Shown: piece by piece, positions 50,921-63,689 of the stretch
Layout: each line of letters opens with the position of its first letter
Position numbering within the stretch: the stretch's first letter is position 1
Source of the DNA: Aphelocoma coerulescens
Taxonomy: Eukaryota > Chordata > Aves > Passeriformes > Corvidae
Assembly (NCBI RefSeq): GCF_041296385.1
Contig: NW_027183514.1
Span: forward strand, 332,135 to 396,134
DNA: 64,000 bases
Direction: 5' to 3'
Program-made: the position numbers and the translations under genes
Notes under the pieces: generated by a model
The model's input: only the letters and a program-made list of their open reading frames with translations
The model's database searches: none
What the model was told of the DNA's origin: nothing

Positions 50921-51400
50921 TGTCAGGAAAATTAGTCCTCAAACACCACAGCTGTACGTCCAAACAAGAGACAGAGCAGTCCTGTTACTTTGATCGAATA
51001 AAGGGAGAGGTCATGGGCATTTCCCACGGGATCTCTCAAGTTGATAGAGGACGCAGCTTCCTTTATCTCCTAATTTCCCAGCTGCATTTCCCTCTCTCTT
51101 TCCCCACTGGCTGAGCTACTTGAGAGGTACAGACTTCCCAAATGGCTTAATACAAACCCCCTTTCTAATGTCTACCCCCCTCCCCCCCCCCCATTCTTTT
51201 GCTCCTGTCTCTGTTCTTTTTCTCTAAATCCAGGGATTAGCAGAGTCTTGAGTGAGTAACAGTCTGTGTCAATTAGTGGAATTCCTATGGAATTTAGGGT
51301 TCCTCCCTTTGCTGCTTCTTTCACCTATCAGTATCTGGCTTTATCTACCATCAGGCCCACAGATAGTTTGTAAAGACACCTCCTTCTCATTCCTTCCCCA
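50921..51400. mobile_element. Unidentified insertion inside CR1, unit D
   Basis: Same insertion, 480 bp; the C run at 51175-51192 is interrupted by a single T. Confidence 0.55.
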
Positions 51401-51639
51401 GAGATGTTTCTCGCCACTGTAGGGAGAACTTTGGTGCACTGAAAGCTCAGCTGGAGAGGAAGGTGGCCAGAAATGTGGGGCCCAATAAAAAGAGTGGTTT
51501 TAAATATATGCATGGAAAGAAACATTGTAGAAGTAACATTGTCCCCTTCCAGGATGTGGATGGTCACCTGACAAACAGGGCCAGGGACACAGCACAGGTG
51601 TTTAATGCATTCTTTGCCTCTGTCTTCAACACTCTTCCC
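51401..51639 (+). mobile_element. CR1 LINE ORF2 fragment, right part, unit D
   Basis: CR1 reading to FNAFFASVFNT, same as unit A. Confidence 0.8.
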
Positions 51640-52243
51640 TCCCTTCGCCGTGGAAAACGTGCACTGTACCAAGGGACACTGCAAAGTCCCTGAAGAGGGC
51701 AAGCCCTGCTCAGCAGAAAGCAAACCACCCCTGTTTGATCCACAGCATTCCCATGGTGCATCTGAACCCAGTGTGTGCCAGCAACTGGGAAGAAAGGAAC
51801 CCTATGCCCGTCAAAACCAGAGCAGTGAGAGCACCATGAGCGCTCCTTGGGAAATCCTGACTTGTTTAGAACAGAGGCAACGCAGAAGTCGGTGAGCTGT
51901 TACAGAAAACTCTTCCTGCCCTCGACAGCCAGTTCAGGAGAGCTCCCCAGAGACACAGGAACTTCAACTCCCTTTGTCTCTGGAAGATCTTCGCAGGCAC
52001 AGAGTAGTGGCTGTTGCCAGTTGGTACCGCTGCAGTGTCCTGGGAGCCATGGGCTTGACACTGGTGGCAGCAGCACTCTTCCTGATGTGCCACTTGCTGC
52101 AGGGAATGATTCACTGCAGCAGGCTGAGCTCCTGTTCTTGCTGCCAGGCTTTTTCTGGCCATGTGCATCCTTAGGCATGAGCTGGTTCTGCTGATCCCTG
52201 AGGTGGGCCCAGGGCTATGACGGCACAAAGGGGCTGAGCGCTG

Positions 52244-52324
52244 GTGAGAGGCGGGGCTGGGATGTCACCCGGCTGTCCTGGCCCACAGCACTGTGACATC
52301 ACCGCGCAGTCGCTATGTAACACG
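52244..52324 (+). promoter_or_regulatory. Candidate kinase promoter, copy 4
   Basis: Same GC box and oppositely oriented CRE-like sites (52262-52270 and 52293-52303). Confidence 0.4.
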
Positions 52325-52356
52325 GGCCAGCACCTGCAGCTGCCAGTGCAGTCGCG

Positions 52357-55300
52357 ATGGGACGTGCCGGAGCCATGTGTGACGGTGTTGTCCCAGTGAT
52401 TGTGCTTGTCCTGCTGCTGGCCGCTGTGGCTGTCTGGTGGGCCGTTGGCCACTGGCAACCACGGAGGCGGCAGACAAGGACAGCGAAGAGGCGCAAGCGC
52501 CCCGGGGTGCAGCCCAGAGGCTCACGGAGGAAGCGAGGAGCCCCTGCGGCTCCCAGGTCCTCCAGGCCTCGGGCCACCCCTCGCAAGCGGCCACGTGCTC
52601 CCGCGAGCCCCCTGGACAGCCCCTGCAGCTGCGGCCCCTGCGTGGCAGTGGCCCAGGAGCTGCAGGAACTGATGCTGCTGCTCTGGGCTCGCAATGGGAC
52701 ATGGGTGCCGCTCTACTCTGGGATGTGGCAGGCCTTGTGGAAAGAACTGGAGGAGCTGCTGAAGCGAGGCCACCTGCCCTGCTGTGGCTCGGCCAGCTCC
52801 TCCAGGAGCCTCCATCCCTTCAAGAGGCTGCTCCCAGCAAGATTCTCCATCCCTGGGAGAGCCTCAAGCCTTGCAAGGATGGCACACCATCAGAGAGCCG
52901 CCATCCAGGCAAGAAGCTCAGGCTGTCAGAGATCCTCCATCCCGCCAGGAGCGTCCGCTATCTCTGACAGCCTCCATCGCCCGCAGACGCTCCATGAGAC
53001 CTGCAGTCAGCCTGCAGAAAGTGCAGAGCCTGTGCACAGGTCTCCCAGCTCCCTTGGACTCATGGACTTCAACAACACGGGCACAACCCTGACAACTGAC
53101 GTTGCCAGGGAAAGCCCAGAAGTCCAAGTGGGAGACCAGCCCCATCCAGGGGAGCCTTGTCAGGAGCAGGTGCTGGAGCAGCGAGTGAGCTGGAGCCAGC
53201 AGTTGCCGGCCCACAGCTCCCAGGACGCTGTGCCGGCTGCGCCAGCTGGCAACAGCTCTTGCCTGGTGGCGGAGACGAGCCTCAAGACACCCAGGAGGTT
53301 CCTCCATCTCCAGGAAGCTGCTCCGAGACGGCCACCGACTACCAGGAAGGCCTTGCTGGTAGCAGGTGAGATCTGAGGAGCTCTCTGAGGCTCCCTTGGG
53401 GCTCTTGAGGGGCATCCGCAGGCCAGGCCAGGGCCCTTGAGAGCAGCCGAGTCCCTGGCTGTTTCCAGTGCTTCTGATGCCACAGCTTCAAAAAACCCCT
53501 CTCTGGTTTGCAGCTGCTCCTGACACCCCCCTGTGCGAGTCCTCGGGCTGTAGCCCCGGCAGTCCTCAAGAGCAGAGTCCAGCCCACGACGCCGGGGACA
53601 GCGACGGTGCCGCCCTGCCCCGCTGCCCTCCGGCTCCTGCAGCCGCCTCTGCGCGCTCCCCTGCCCCAGCTCTGGCGCTCGCCAGCCCGACGGCTGCAAG
53701 GCGGTGGCCGCTGCCCGGCGCGCAGCAGGAAGCAGGTCAGAGCAAGGTGGCCCGCGGTGGCTCGGCCCGCTTCACTCGCGGGCACTTGGCCGGGGGGGCC
53801 CTGGGCGCAAGGCTGATGGCTCGGTCTCGGTCGCAGGGCAAAAGAAGAAGCTGCAGGAGCTGTACCAGCTGGGCCCGCAGCTGGGCAGCGGTGGCTTCGG
53901 CACCGTTTTCTCGGGCATCCGCCTCTCGGACGGGAGCCCGGTAAGTGGCCGGGACGGCGGGGCGCGGGACGAGGGCCAGGGGCGGGGCAGGGCTTGAGCT
54001 CAGCCCCGTCTCTCGTGGGCTTGCAGGTGGCCATCAAACGCGTGGCCCGGGAGAGCGTGGTGCAGTGGTACGAGCTGGTGAGTGAGTGAGCGGGGCCACG
54101 GCGCCAGAGCGCCAGAGCGGGGCGTGGCGGGCAGGGATAAGGCCGGGCCCCGAGGGCGGGAGGCGGCGCAGGGCGGGGGGAGCGGGCGTGGGCTCAGCGT
54201 GCGAGCCGGAGCAGGGCGGGCCCGGGGATGCCAAACACCGGTGGTGGGGCCGGGCAGGGGGGCACCCCCCAAGCATCCCCTGGGCGGGAGGAAGCCCAAG
54301 CACCAGGGAGGCTGCCCAAGGGGGCACTGGGGCATCCCAGGCACGGGGCAGCACAGCAGCCCCAGGGCAGCATCAGGCCTGCTGGAGGCACTGTCTCCTC
54401 CCCACAGCCCGACGGCACCCGCGTTCCCATGGAGATTGTGCTCATGGAGAAGGTGGGCTCTGGCTGCCACAACATCATCCAGCTCCTCGACTGGTTTGAG
54501 CTGCCTGACAGCTTCCTGCTGGTCATGGAGCGTCCGGAGTCATCGCAGGATCTCCTGGACTTCCTGCTGGAGCAGGGCTTCCTGTGCGAGGAGATGGCGC
54601 GCTGGCTTTTCTGCCAGGTGCTGGAGGCCGTGCGGCACTGCACCGCCTGCGGCGTCCTGCACCGGGACATCAAGCCGGAGAACCTCCTCGTGGACCCGGA
54701 GAGTGGCGACCTGAAGCTCATCGACTTCGGTTGCGGCACCTTCCTCCAGGAGCAGGCCTTCACGCAATTTGCCGGTGAGCCCACAGGCCGGGCCCCGCTC
54801 CCAGTGCCAGGCACTGCACGGCCCCGTTCCCTCCTGGGCTGCGGGCTGCGGCATTCAGCCGGCTGCCGGCTGCCCTTTGGCACGGGCCAGATGCTGTGCC
54901 CCAGGAGCCGGCTGCCGGCCCTGCCCACAGAGGGGGGCTGCCAAAGCCAGGCCCCGGCCGCTCGGCTTGGCAGGCCCGCAAGGGCTTGGGCTGCTCCGCT
55001 GGCCTTGTCTGCCTTGCAGAACGGTTTCCTGGCTTTGGCCAATTGGCTGGGGGACGGCGGCTGGCCCCGGGGGGGAAGTTGTGGCCACTGGTGCAGCCCC
55101 TGCTTCTGCCAGGAGGCTGGCACCAGGCTCTGGAAGGCAGCAGCCTGCGCCTGGACAGCGCCGCCTGTGTCCCCTAGGAACACACCTGTACAGCCCACCC
55201 GAGTGGATCTGCCTTGGCTGCTACCACGGCCATTCGGCGACCATCTGGTCCCTGGGCGTGCTGCTGTACGTCATGGTCTGCGGGAACGAGCCCTTCCAGG

Positions 55301-55785
55301 ACGACCGTGGCATCGTGTCGGGGCAGCTCTTCTTCTGGCAGCAGGTCTCTCCAGGTTGGTGTCCGGCCTCAAGAAGGCAGGCTTTGGCAGATGGCACCGC
55401 GCAGCCCAGCGTGGCCCTCACGCAGCTCCGCGGGAGGTCGATCTGCCCTCAAGGGCTGGCCGCAGGCGGCGGCCCGTGACCACGGTGGGGTCGGTGTGGC
55501 CCGCTTGGCTGCAGGAGGTGGCGCGTGTCCTGCCGTGCCGCTGTCCCGCAAAGGGCAGAGTCAGCCGGGAGGCCGGCACAGCTCTGAGCACACGCAGCAC
55601 GGCCCGGGCCCTGCGGGCGCCGGGAGCAGCTGGGCAGGAGCCTTCTGCAAGTGACCGGCGCTTTCTGGCTTCTCTCCCCAGAGTGCCAACATCTGATCCG
55701 CTGGTGTTTGTCCAAGCACCCCGCGGACAGGCCAGCGCTGGAGGAGATCTTGCGCCACCCTTGGCTGCGGGGCGGGCGTCTTTGA
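52357..55785 (+). CDS. PIM1-like: PIM-like kinase with predicted N-terminal membrane anchor, copy 4
   Basis: Exons 52357-53365, 53514-53735, 53837-53940, 54027-54077, 54408-54774, 55178-55354 and 55682-55785; 677 codons, uninterrupted. It shares Pro63, TLHETC, GDQPH and Cys522 with copy 3 but keeps Arg3 like copies 1 and 2, and it has the seven-G intron 5. Copies 3 and 4 are thus the closest pair in the kinase region. Confidence 0.85.
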
Positions 55786-55848
55786 TGCCTTGCCGGAGCC
55801 TCTGCAGCACCCGGTTGCCGAGTCCCACGCAGGAGTGAGGACTCGAGA

Positions 55849-55854
55849 AATAAA
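55849..55854 (+). other. Poly(A) signal of kinase copy 4
   Basis: AATAAA 64 bases after the stop codon at 55783-55785. Confidence 0.75.
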
Positions 55855-56711
55855 AGAACCACAAACCCATGCCGGGGTGTCAAGTCTGCTCCTGGTTAGC
55901 AACTTCAGCTAAAGAACCCTCTTGGGAAAAGGGGTGATCAGAGTGTTCCCTTCAGCCTTTGTCAAGCTTTTGATGCCTTTCCTCCAGGCATCATGGCACT
56001 TTTGTGTCTTCAAGCACAGGCTGTAGTCCAGGCAGGAGGGGCTGTAACAAGCCAAGAAATGCAACAGTGAAACAACAGCCGCCCTTTCAAACTGAGGCGG
56101 CCACTTGGCTTCACCTGAAGTGATACGTGGGCTCATGTGTGCATTCCAAGGGCCAGCGGGTGGCAGGGACAGAGATGCTGCTCCTCTCCAATGCTGGGAG
56201 AAGAATCAGAAATGGCAAAAGGTCATTTCAGGTTGAGCCCTGACAAAACTCTTCCTCTTTCTTCCCCTGAAATGGGAGGCAGGGCTGCGCCTTTGACCAG
56301 CTGGGTCTGCAGCCTCGTAAGCCATGGGCATGGAGCCCACAGGAAATGTTGAGATGCTGGAGTTGCTCCCATGGTGCTGGGCCCATTGCAGCCCTCAAAA
56401 TACCTTTCTCTACCCTCAAAACAACTGGTAGAGATGGAAAGTGCAGTAACCAGTCTAGCCACAGGAAAGCACCCAGGTGCCTTCCCTGGCCCTGTGGGCA
56501 GGTGCCAGCTGCAAACCTGTGCCACCTTCTGTCTACTGCCCTGACCTACCACTACAGGCTTTGGGAAAAAAACATACTTCTTCAGAAATGAGGAAGGGGC
56601 AGTCAATAGCTAACTCATGGAAGCACGAGTTAACTATTGGGAGACAGCAAACGTTAGTTCAGACAGCAGACTGTAATTACAAAACCTAAGAAACCAAATT
56701 TGCCCTACTCT

Positions 56712-57117
56712 TGTCAAGATAGAGGGCACAAGGATCATCTCAGAGACCGCTGAAACATTCCTCAAAGGACTACGCATGCCCAGGGAGAAAGGTGAAAAAG
56801 TTCACTGAGAGGAAGACTACTGGCCTTCATCAGAAAAGACCCCCGAGGAAGAGGAGAGGCCTTCCTCAGCGCGGCCACCAGGACACACAGCGCATGCGTG
56901 GCCCATATGCTAATGACTTCCGAGAAATAATTTGTATAACCACACCTGTCCCAAGGAATGTGATGAATATTCCTAATTTAACCCATAATACTTGTGTTGT
57001 AGAGAGCACCAGGTGTGTGTTTGGAGGAGCGATCCCCACACACCCGGCGCGCCGAATAAAGCAAATACCCGCTTCTCTGACTCTGTCTCTGAAGTGTCTC
57101 CTGGCCCGGTTGCGGCA
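56712..57117 (+). mobile_element. Candidate solo LTR, unit E
   Basis: Same element as in unit A, ending CGGTTGCGGCA at 57117. Confidence 0.45.
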
Positions 57118-57131
57118 TGATTCAATTCCAA

Positions 57132-60100
57132 TTAAAAGAATCCTCTAAAAAAATGGGACATTTCAGTGCCCCACTTCAGTTTAAACACTTTAAACATGGC
57201 ATGCCTGCATGTTTCTTCTTTTTTCTTTCCCCTGGATCCTGCATTAGCCTTAAAATCTGCCGGGTAGAGCCGGTAGGGCACTGCAGCAGTGTAGTGCTTC
57301 CAGTCCTTCCCATCTTTGCTGCAACAACCGTGCTCGTCCCGAATGCAGCGCTGGGTGAGCAGAGTGGTCATGTAAACGATGTAGAAGTAAGGCAGGATGT
57401 GCTCAAAGCCACAAGCCAGGCAATAGGCCAGCGAGCCCATCAGGTCTCCCGTGCAGTTGAAATGACGTGCCCAGCCCCAAAAGCCAGAGGTCATCAGCTT
57501 GCTGTAGTGCTTGGGCCCATCCACGGACACGTAGGAGCACTCGATGGACTCCGGCTTCTTCCCCCAGATCCTGCACTTGCCATTGGTACGACGGAAGAGG
57601 TCCTTCTGGTGGTTGGTCATTCTGAAGATGGAATAGCCCAGCAAGCCCAGCATCAAGACCCCTACGGCATGGGCTGTGCACAGCTGGACAGGCTGGTAAA
57701 CCAAATACAGACCCTGGGGAGCACAAAAACAATCAGACATTTACTTCCAACAGAGGCTCAGCATGCCAGACCAATTCCTCGACTACAGTGGCCCACAACA
57801 GACCAGAAGAAAGAGTAGAAAAATCTACTGCAACAGTAAAACTGCAGAAAACTTTCAAAAAACTCTGCATCCAACAGTTTCCTTCTCTCTTTCTCTCTCC
57901 AAAATTGCACTTCTTCCTGAAACAAGAAGAGAGAAGTTGCAAGGATGCAAACCGGACAGAAGGAAAAAGCAAGGAACAAAACACAAACAAACCACCGCTA
58001 ACCAAAAGACCCTCAACAAGCAGGAGTAAAAAAAAAAGGAAACGGAAAGGATTTAGAAAAAAAGGAAACCAAAAGGATTCAGAAAAGTATACAGACACAA
58101 CAGACAGTGACAGAAAGAGGCACAAAAGAAGGGCAGGAGAGGAAAAGATGTCCAATCTGGGCACGGACAGGAAGCCTTCCTACCCAGGAATTGTTACAAA
58201 GAATGTTGCAAGGATTTCTCAACAGTCAAACCGCCTAGAAACATTTAAGGTGCACATTAACCTGCTGAGAAGAATGTTTCTGCAAAGTTTCCTTCCTCTT
58301 AGCCCAAATCCACAGTGTCCACATTTTTACCTGCAAAGTAGAGAGGGAAGGCAACCAAACACAGTCTCCCCAGCCCAAATACCATCCCAAATGATCATGG
58401 CAGATAGCAATGGTTTTCAAGTACCAGGCTTCATTCCAAAAGAAGTCCAGAACAAAAATACCCTGCAACAGAATAATTTCACAGTAATAACAGAGCACTG
58501 TCACCAGTTACCCTGTTTAACAGCATCAGCCTAATGTCTGTGCTGCCTTGTGATGTGATCTCACAACTCATTGGTGTTTTTATGTTAGCACTTCAAAACC
58601 AGACGTTTCTGAACACAGTTAGGAAGAACTATCACATAAATACAAGCTATGTGGATACACAATATCTACCTACCTATCTATCTATCTACACAGATAAAGC
58701 AACAGTAGGATGACTAAGGCAAGTGTACAACTCAAGGACGAACGCTTGGGAAGTGAACTCACAGTTGATCAGCCCAATCTCTCTTCAGCTTAGAGTCACA
58801 GCGTTACAAAGAGGGCCGATAGAGCTCCTATTGAGCAGGCTTCCATTTCCACAGATCAGGCAATAAATCCAAAGAAGTCCCAGCACACCATCACTGAATG
58901 AGCTTGTTTCAGGCCAGGAAAAAACACTTCATTTTCATTTCCATAGAAGGACTTCTTTTCCTACTTTAATATTAGTTTACTTCCTAGCTGGTTTCCTAAT
59001 TTCCTCCTTGGAATTTACCTGAAGGACATTGACAAGGATCATGGAGTTTGTCGCTTCGCCATACAGCTCCTCTTGTTTGGCAGCAAAGGAAAGGTTGATC
59101 AGAGTCCAGGCCACAATCCCAGGGCGCCCACTGAAGAAAGAGCTTGAAATCAAACCACTTCCCTATTCGAGGGTTAAATTCAATCCCCATCACGTAGTCG
59201 TAAAAGAAGTTTCCAGTGAATTTGCTGTAAAACATAAAAAAATTGGAAATGTACAGAGTTCTACACAAATACAGGTAATTACTGCTCTGACTACACAATT
59301 CAGATTAATTTGATGTAGTGATAATAAAAATCATCAAAGCATGTAACGCTGTGCAAGGTAACAGAAGCTGACCCAGCTGAAGTATTACATTAATAGACAT
59401 AAGTTGTAGAGTTTCAGAAGTGCCCGAGTTTACTCTTGCTAACACTTCTGAACAGTCTCACTATTTCTAGGATGGGTGTATCTGTGACACTGAGGCTGCC
59501 AGTCCCATGGTGTGCAGCATGAAACACGGGGGATGGTGCTAGTGAAGCAAAGAACCACTGTCATACACTGGCTCAGCTCTCTCTGCCAGTGAAATATATT
59601 CTGTCATTCAATTGATAGACCCGGTTTTTATTTAACAGTTTTAATCTCTGATTACCTCGTCTTCTCTCATTACTAAAATTCACATACCACTCTTTGGCAT
59701 TGGGAGGGAAAAAGTAGCCTTTAATCATTGCAAACGTGGACACTGCATATCCCAAGCTATTGGCACACCACAGGAGAGGAATCCACTTGTCAAAAATGAT
59801 GGTAGGTGAGAAGAAGTGGAAGCAAGAAGCATTTGCAAACCAAAGCACATGGGTCATGATCCAGGCCTGAAGTCCATTGATTTTCATATTTATTCACGAC
59901 ACCTAAAAGATGAAGAAAAAAAATCGAGTGTTACTGACCCCGCATTACTGCAGCTTTTAATTCACATGGCTATGCACAGAATACACAGAAGCTCAATCAA
60001 GCGCTCATGAAACAACTTCTCTCTCCTCGTCCTCCCAATTCAATACCTTAAAGCACTTTTCTGAGTGTTCCATTAAACTCTGCTGTACCCATTAGGCTTT

Positions 60101-62751
60101 GTTAGGCTGAGTTTTTCTCCTCACAAAACTGAATTTAGGCTTTCCCCCAAAACTGACCAGAGTAACAAACCACTTCTCCTAACAGTTCACATCCCACATT
60201 TTGTTCAAGTCCCTTGGCTTCATGGAGCTTGAGCAGGTAAAACTATCTTGTCGAATACCAGCAATAGTCCTGGACAGCTACAGTCAACTGACAATTTCAA
60301 GTGCCAAAGTCATCAACCAGTACTTTTTCACTGCTGGTATGGTGCCTACCAGATCAACAGTTATACTAATTCTAAGAGATAGAAATGCTATCACTTCTTC
60401 TAAAAGATGACATCGATTGCTTTCTATTTTTGTTTGAACTGAACACGGGAGGAAGGTGAGAGCACTTCTGCCCACGTTTCCTCTGGCTACACATGGGCTA
60501 TTAAACACTCTAGGTACAGAAATACTATCATTTCAGAAGATTGCACGGTGTCCGTGTATTCCAAGGAATACCTTACCAGCAGGGGTGACAGCACCTTCTT
60601 GTACACCTCCCACATATCCAGGGAGAACTTTATGGCAGAAGTCAGGGATGGACATGTACAAAACCACCTAGAAGAGAGAGGATGTATTCACAGTAAATAC
60701 AGACGAGACAAAATCCCTCAAAACACTATTCCTTACATACACATACCAAATAGAATGTTTCTATTAAGTTTCTATTAAGTATTGGGTAAGCAAATATGGC
60801 AATATTTAGCTGTTGGGATTTTAGACTAGTAATACATCTAAGCTTTGAGACAGCTCAAAGATGTACTTCATGTAAGGCTGCCATCCTTTTTTGGTGGGGA
60901 GGCAGGACAGTTGGTAACTAGATTCAGGTCCTCGTCGTTTTATTTTTATCTATTTCTTGTGTATGAATTTAAAACCAACGGATACTGCTATAAAGTTGCT
61001 TTTTCTTCAAAACCTCATTAAGGCATATGCCACACAAGGAATATTTGCGTATATTCCCTACATGCTTCTTTTCCAAGTACATAAGCTTCCTTTGGATTCC
61101 AAAAAGCCCTGGAAAGTGGGAAACACCAAAGAGTAAATGCCAGTTCAACATTCCACTATCCTTTGTGCAAAAGGATTCATCCAACAGCCGTGTGAGAAAC
61201 CAGACCCGGCATCCAGATCATAACTCAAGAATGTACCTGGAAAGTGACCCAAAGGGAATAGATGCCAGCAGCCCTATAGGTCAGTGTGGGAGTCCTGTTC
61301 CAGATGTCAGACAGATGTTTATTCCCTGTCAGCAAGTCCAGCAGTGGGTCAGTCAGAGAGCACTGGTACTGGTCACAGGACATGATGAAGTAATACACGA
61401 TCGGCGGTGCAAACACGAGCAGGAAAAGGATGCTTGCCAAGGAAAACCAGTCCACCTCCCTGTAATCCAAAACAGAGCATTTTGTTTGCCCAGGTTTCAG
61501 AGAGATGAGTTACATCAAATAACTTTTTCAGTGGACCTTCTAGACTAACTGGATGAAAACTGAAAATGTCTTCAGGGCACAGACATGTCTGGTGGTCAAA
61601 CAGCCATTAAAAAATCAGCACAGAACAGACTTTACCACAAACTCCTCTAAAACTACACTAGCTGATCAGAGCAAGAGATGAGAGAAAATCTCCCCTCCAA
61701 AAACCAGATTATTATTACAGACTTCACCTTTTTGATGGCAATCATGGCTCTAACTGGTAGAGTATTCGGTTGAAAGTGATAATGGAATCCCAAGAACATG
61801 ATGCAAAGCTTGGAAACTTGCAAAAGACAGACCTTGGACAGCCATACATTGAACTTGCTGTGCCAGCCACTTTTGCTGTTCCCAGCTGCAGTCCAATGCC
61901 CTACTAATACCTACTCAGCTCTTGGAGAACTGGGAGATGCATCCTCAATCTTGCTACAGCGGGACTGATCAGCTGGGAATGCCACAGATGCTGGGATGCT
62001 TGTTTTCCAGATCTCATGAAATATTTCTTTCCTAGGAACTAGAAATGTTACCAATTTTTACTTCCCGGCCTTTCCTGGCCATCTGCATCCTCAGCCACAA
62101 GCAGGCTCTGCAGATCGACGTGGCTCTGGGGAAGCAGGGACTCCTGTCTGTGGGCAAAGAAAACAAAGACAACTTGTAAGAAGAGAACCTGGAGCTTCTA
62201 GTTAGAAGAGAAAGGACTGTTCAATCAAGGCAGGGGCGACGAAGGAAACTTTCTAAAATGGAACAAGCAGCAGAAGCACAGTAGTTTTGCAGAAGAAATT
62301 CTCCTTCCAGCACTTGGCTTAGGGAAAAAGCCTGATGTTGCTACGAGAGACACGAGTTCATGTCTAGTATTGGGTAGCAGACATCGGAGCATTTCGACTA
62401 TTGGCTTTCCAGGCTCACGCTATTCGAACCTGAGAGTGAAACTCTTCTAAAAGCCAGAGGTGCTTGGAAGAAATGTTTCTGCTCACACCACGACTGGGGA
62501 CCGTGCATCATTCATACCTTGCACCTGTCCAAAGGCCTTCCTCCGTCTGCGCTCCGGCAGCTCTCACCGAGGCTCTGGCAGGGACGGAGGCTCTTGCCAG
62601 AAGTATCGCAAGCGTGGAGATCTTCCTCATCCTGCTCCTCCACTGCTGACATCAGGGAATTCCCTGGAGCTGGGAACGTCTGCCTTTCCTGCTGGAGGAT
62701 CTTGTTTGGCAGTTCTCTGACGTTCTTCACCTTTGGCAGTGCCGCAGCCAT
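57132..62751 (-). pseudogene. DHCR7: DHCR7 pseudogene, unit E
   Basis: Exons on the minus strand: 62751-62568, 61459-61237, 60667-60577, 59902-59688, 59224-59019, 58462-58331 and 57713-57132. Same lesions as unit A. It has the Met-to-Val change of unit D in the fifth exon but lacks unit D's G beside the fourth exon, and shares a C at 61030 with unit B only. Confidence 0.87.
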
Positions 62752-63078
62752 GGAGGTGTAGGACAGATGTTTCCCTCTCCCACTCCCCACTGCCACCAGC
62801 TCCCCCTGGGCAATGAGGGGGCTGCCGGCTGAGCGAGGGCAGCGCCAACGTGCAGCAGCTCAAGGATCCGCTCCCTGCGCGCTTCCCGGGATAGGGCTGC
62901 CCTGGGCCTTGGCATGGACAGAGGGTCCCCCTTCTCTGCTGGCCGTGACCCTCCTGCCCCAGCCTCGCTCAGGTCGATTCATGTGCCTCCCGTGAGGGAC
63001 GCCCTCCACACAGATCCTGCTTCTGATTCCTTGGATCCACAGCACTGTTTCTCCTGGATTTTAGCCACGCCTTCCCCT

Positions 63079-63689
63079 CTGTAAAGCATAGGGATACATA
63101 GGAGGAGTGTGTTGGGCTCCCCTCCACCACTGTTAGTGGTTTCAGGCCCCCAGGAGCTCTTGTGTCTCCCTTTTTCCCAACGATATCCCCTCCGTCCCCT
63201 CCTTCCCGACGCTTCCCCTCAGCAGCACCGAGCCTTTTCCCGCCCTTTGCTCCCCTCAGCGCTGGCCCCGGCCCCGCTCAGACCACGGCCCCTCGCCGCC
63301 GCTGAGGCCCTGCCCACGCCCATCGTCCTGGCCACGCCCCCTCGGCTGGGAACGGCTCCCCGCCCTCCCCTCCCTAATTAGCGCCCTTCCTTCCTCCCTC
63401 CTTAATGCCTCACTAATTCGGCCCCCTGCGGCCAAGGGCAGGGCTTTGGAGGAGCTCTGTGCGGCAGCCTGGCTGCGTGCGGCAGGCCAGAGACGCCCAG
63501 TGTTGTCCCTCCGCTCAGGGCAGGGATCCGGGGCACCGCGGCCACCCGGGGAAGATGCTCCGTTGCCAGCCCACACCTCCACCAAAGGGAGAGGAGGAAA
63601 GCAGGCTGCCAGAGCCACAGAAGCCCTCAAGACTTCCCCAGCTGGCTCTTCTCCGCCCTGCCCCGCCCCGCCCCGCCCCGCCCCTTCCA
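63079..63689. promoter_or_regulatory. GC-rich CpG-island-like block, unit E
   Basis: Five GCCCC repeats at 63660-63684, as in unit A, combined with the TTTGGAGG variant of unit D. Confidence 0.5.

Larger units (their letters stand above)
41690..55579. repeat. Tandem repeat unit D (13,890 bp)
   Basis: Fourth complete period, same orientation. It has four GCCCC repeats (49770-49789), an 18-base C run interrupted by one T (51175-51192) and the seven-G form of the kinase intron-5 run. It shares with unit E several variants absent from A-C, including C at 45093 and C at 45303. Confidence 0.97.
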
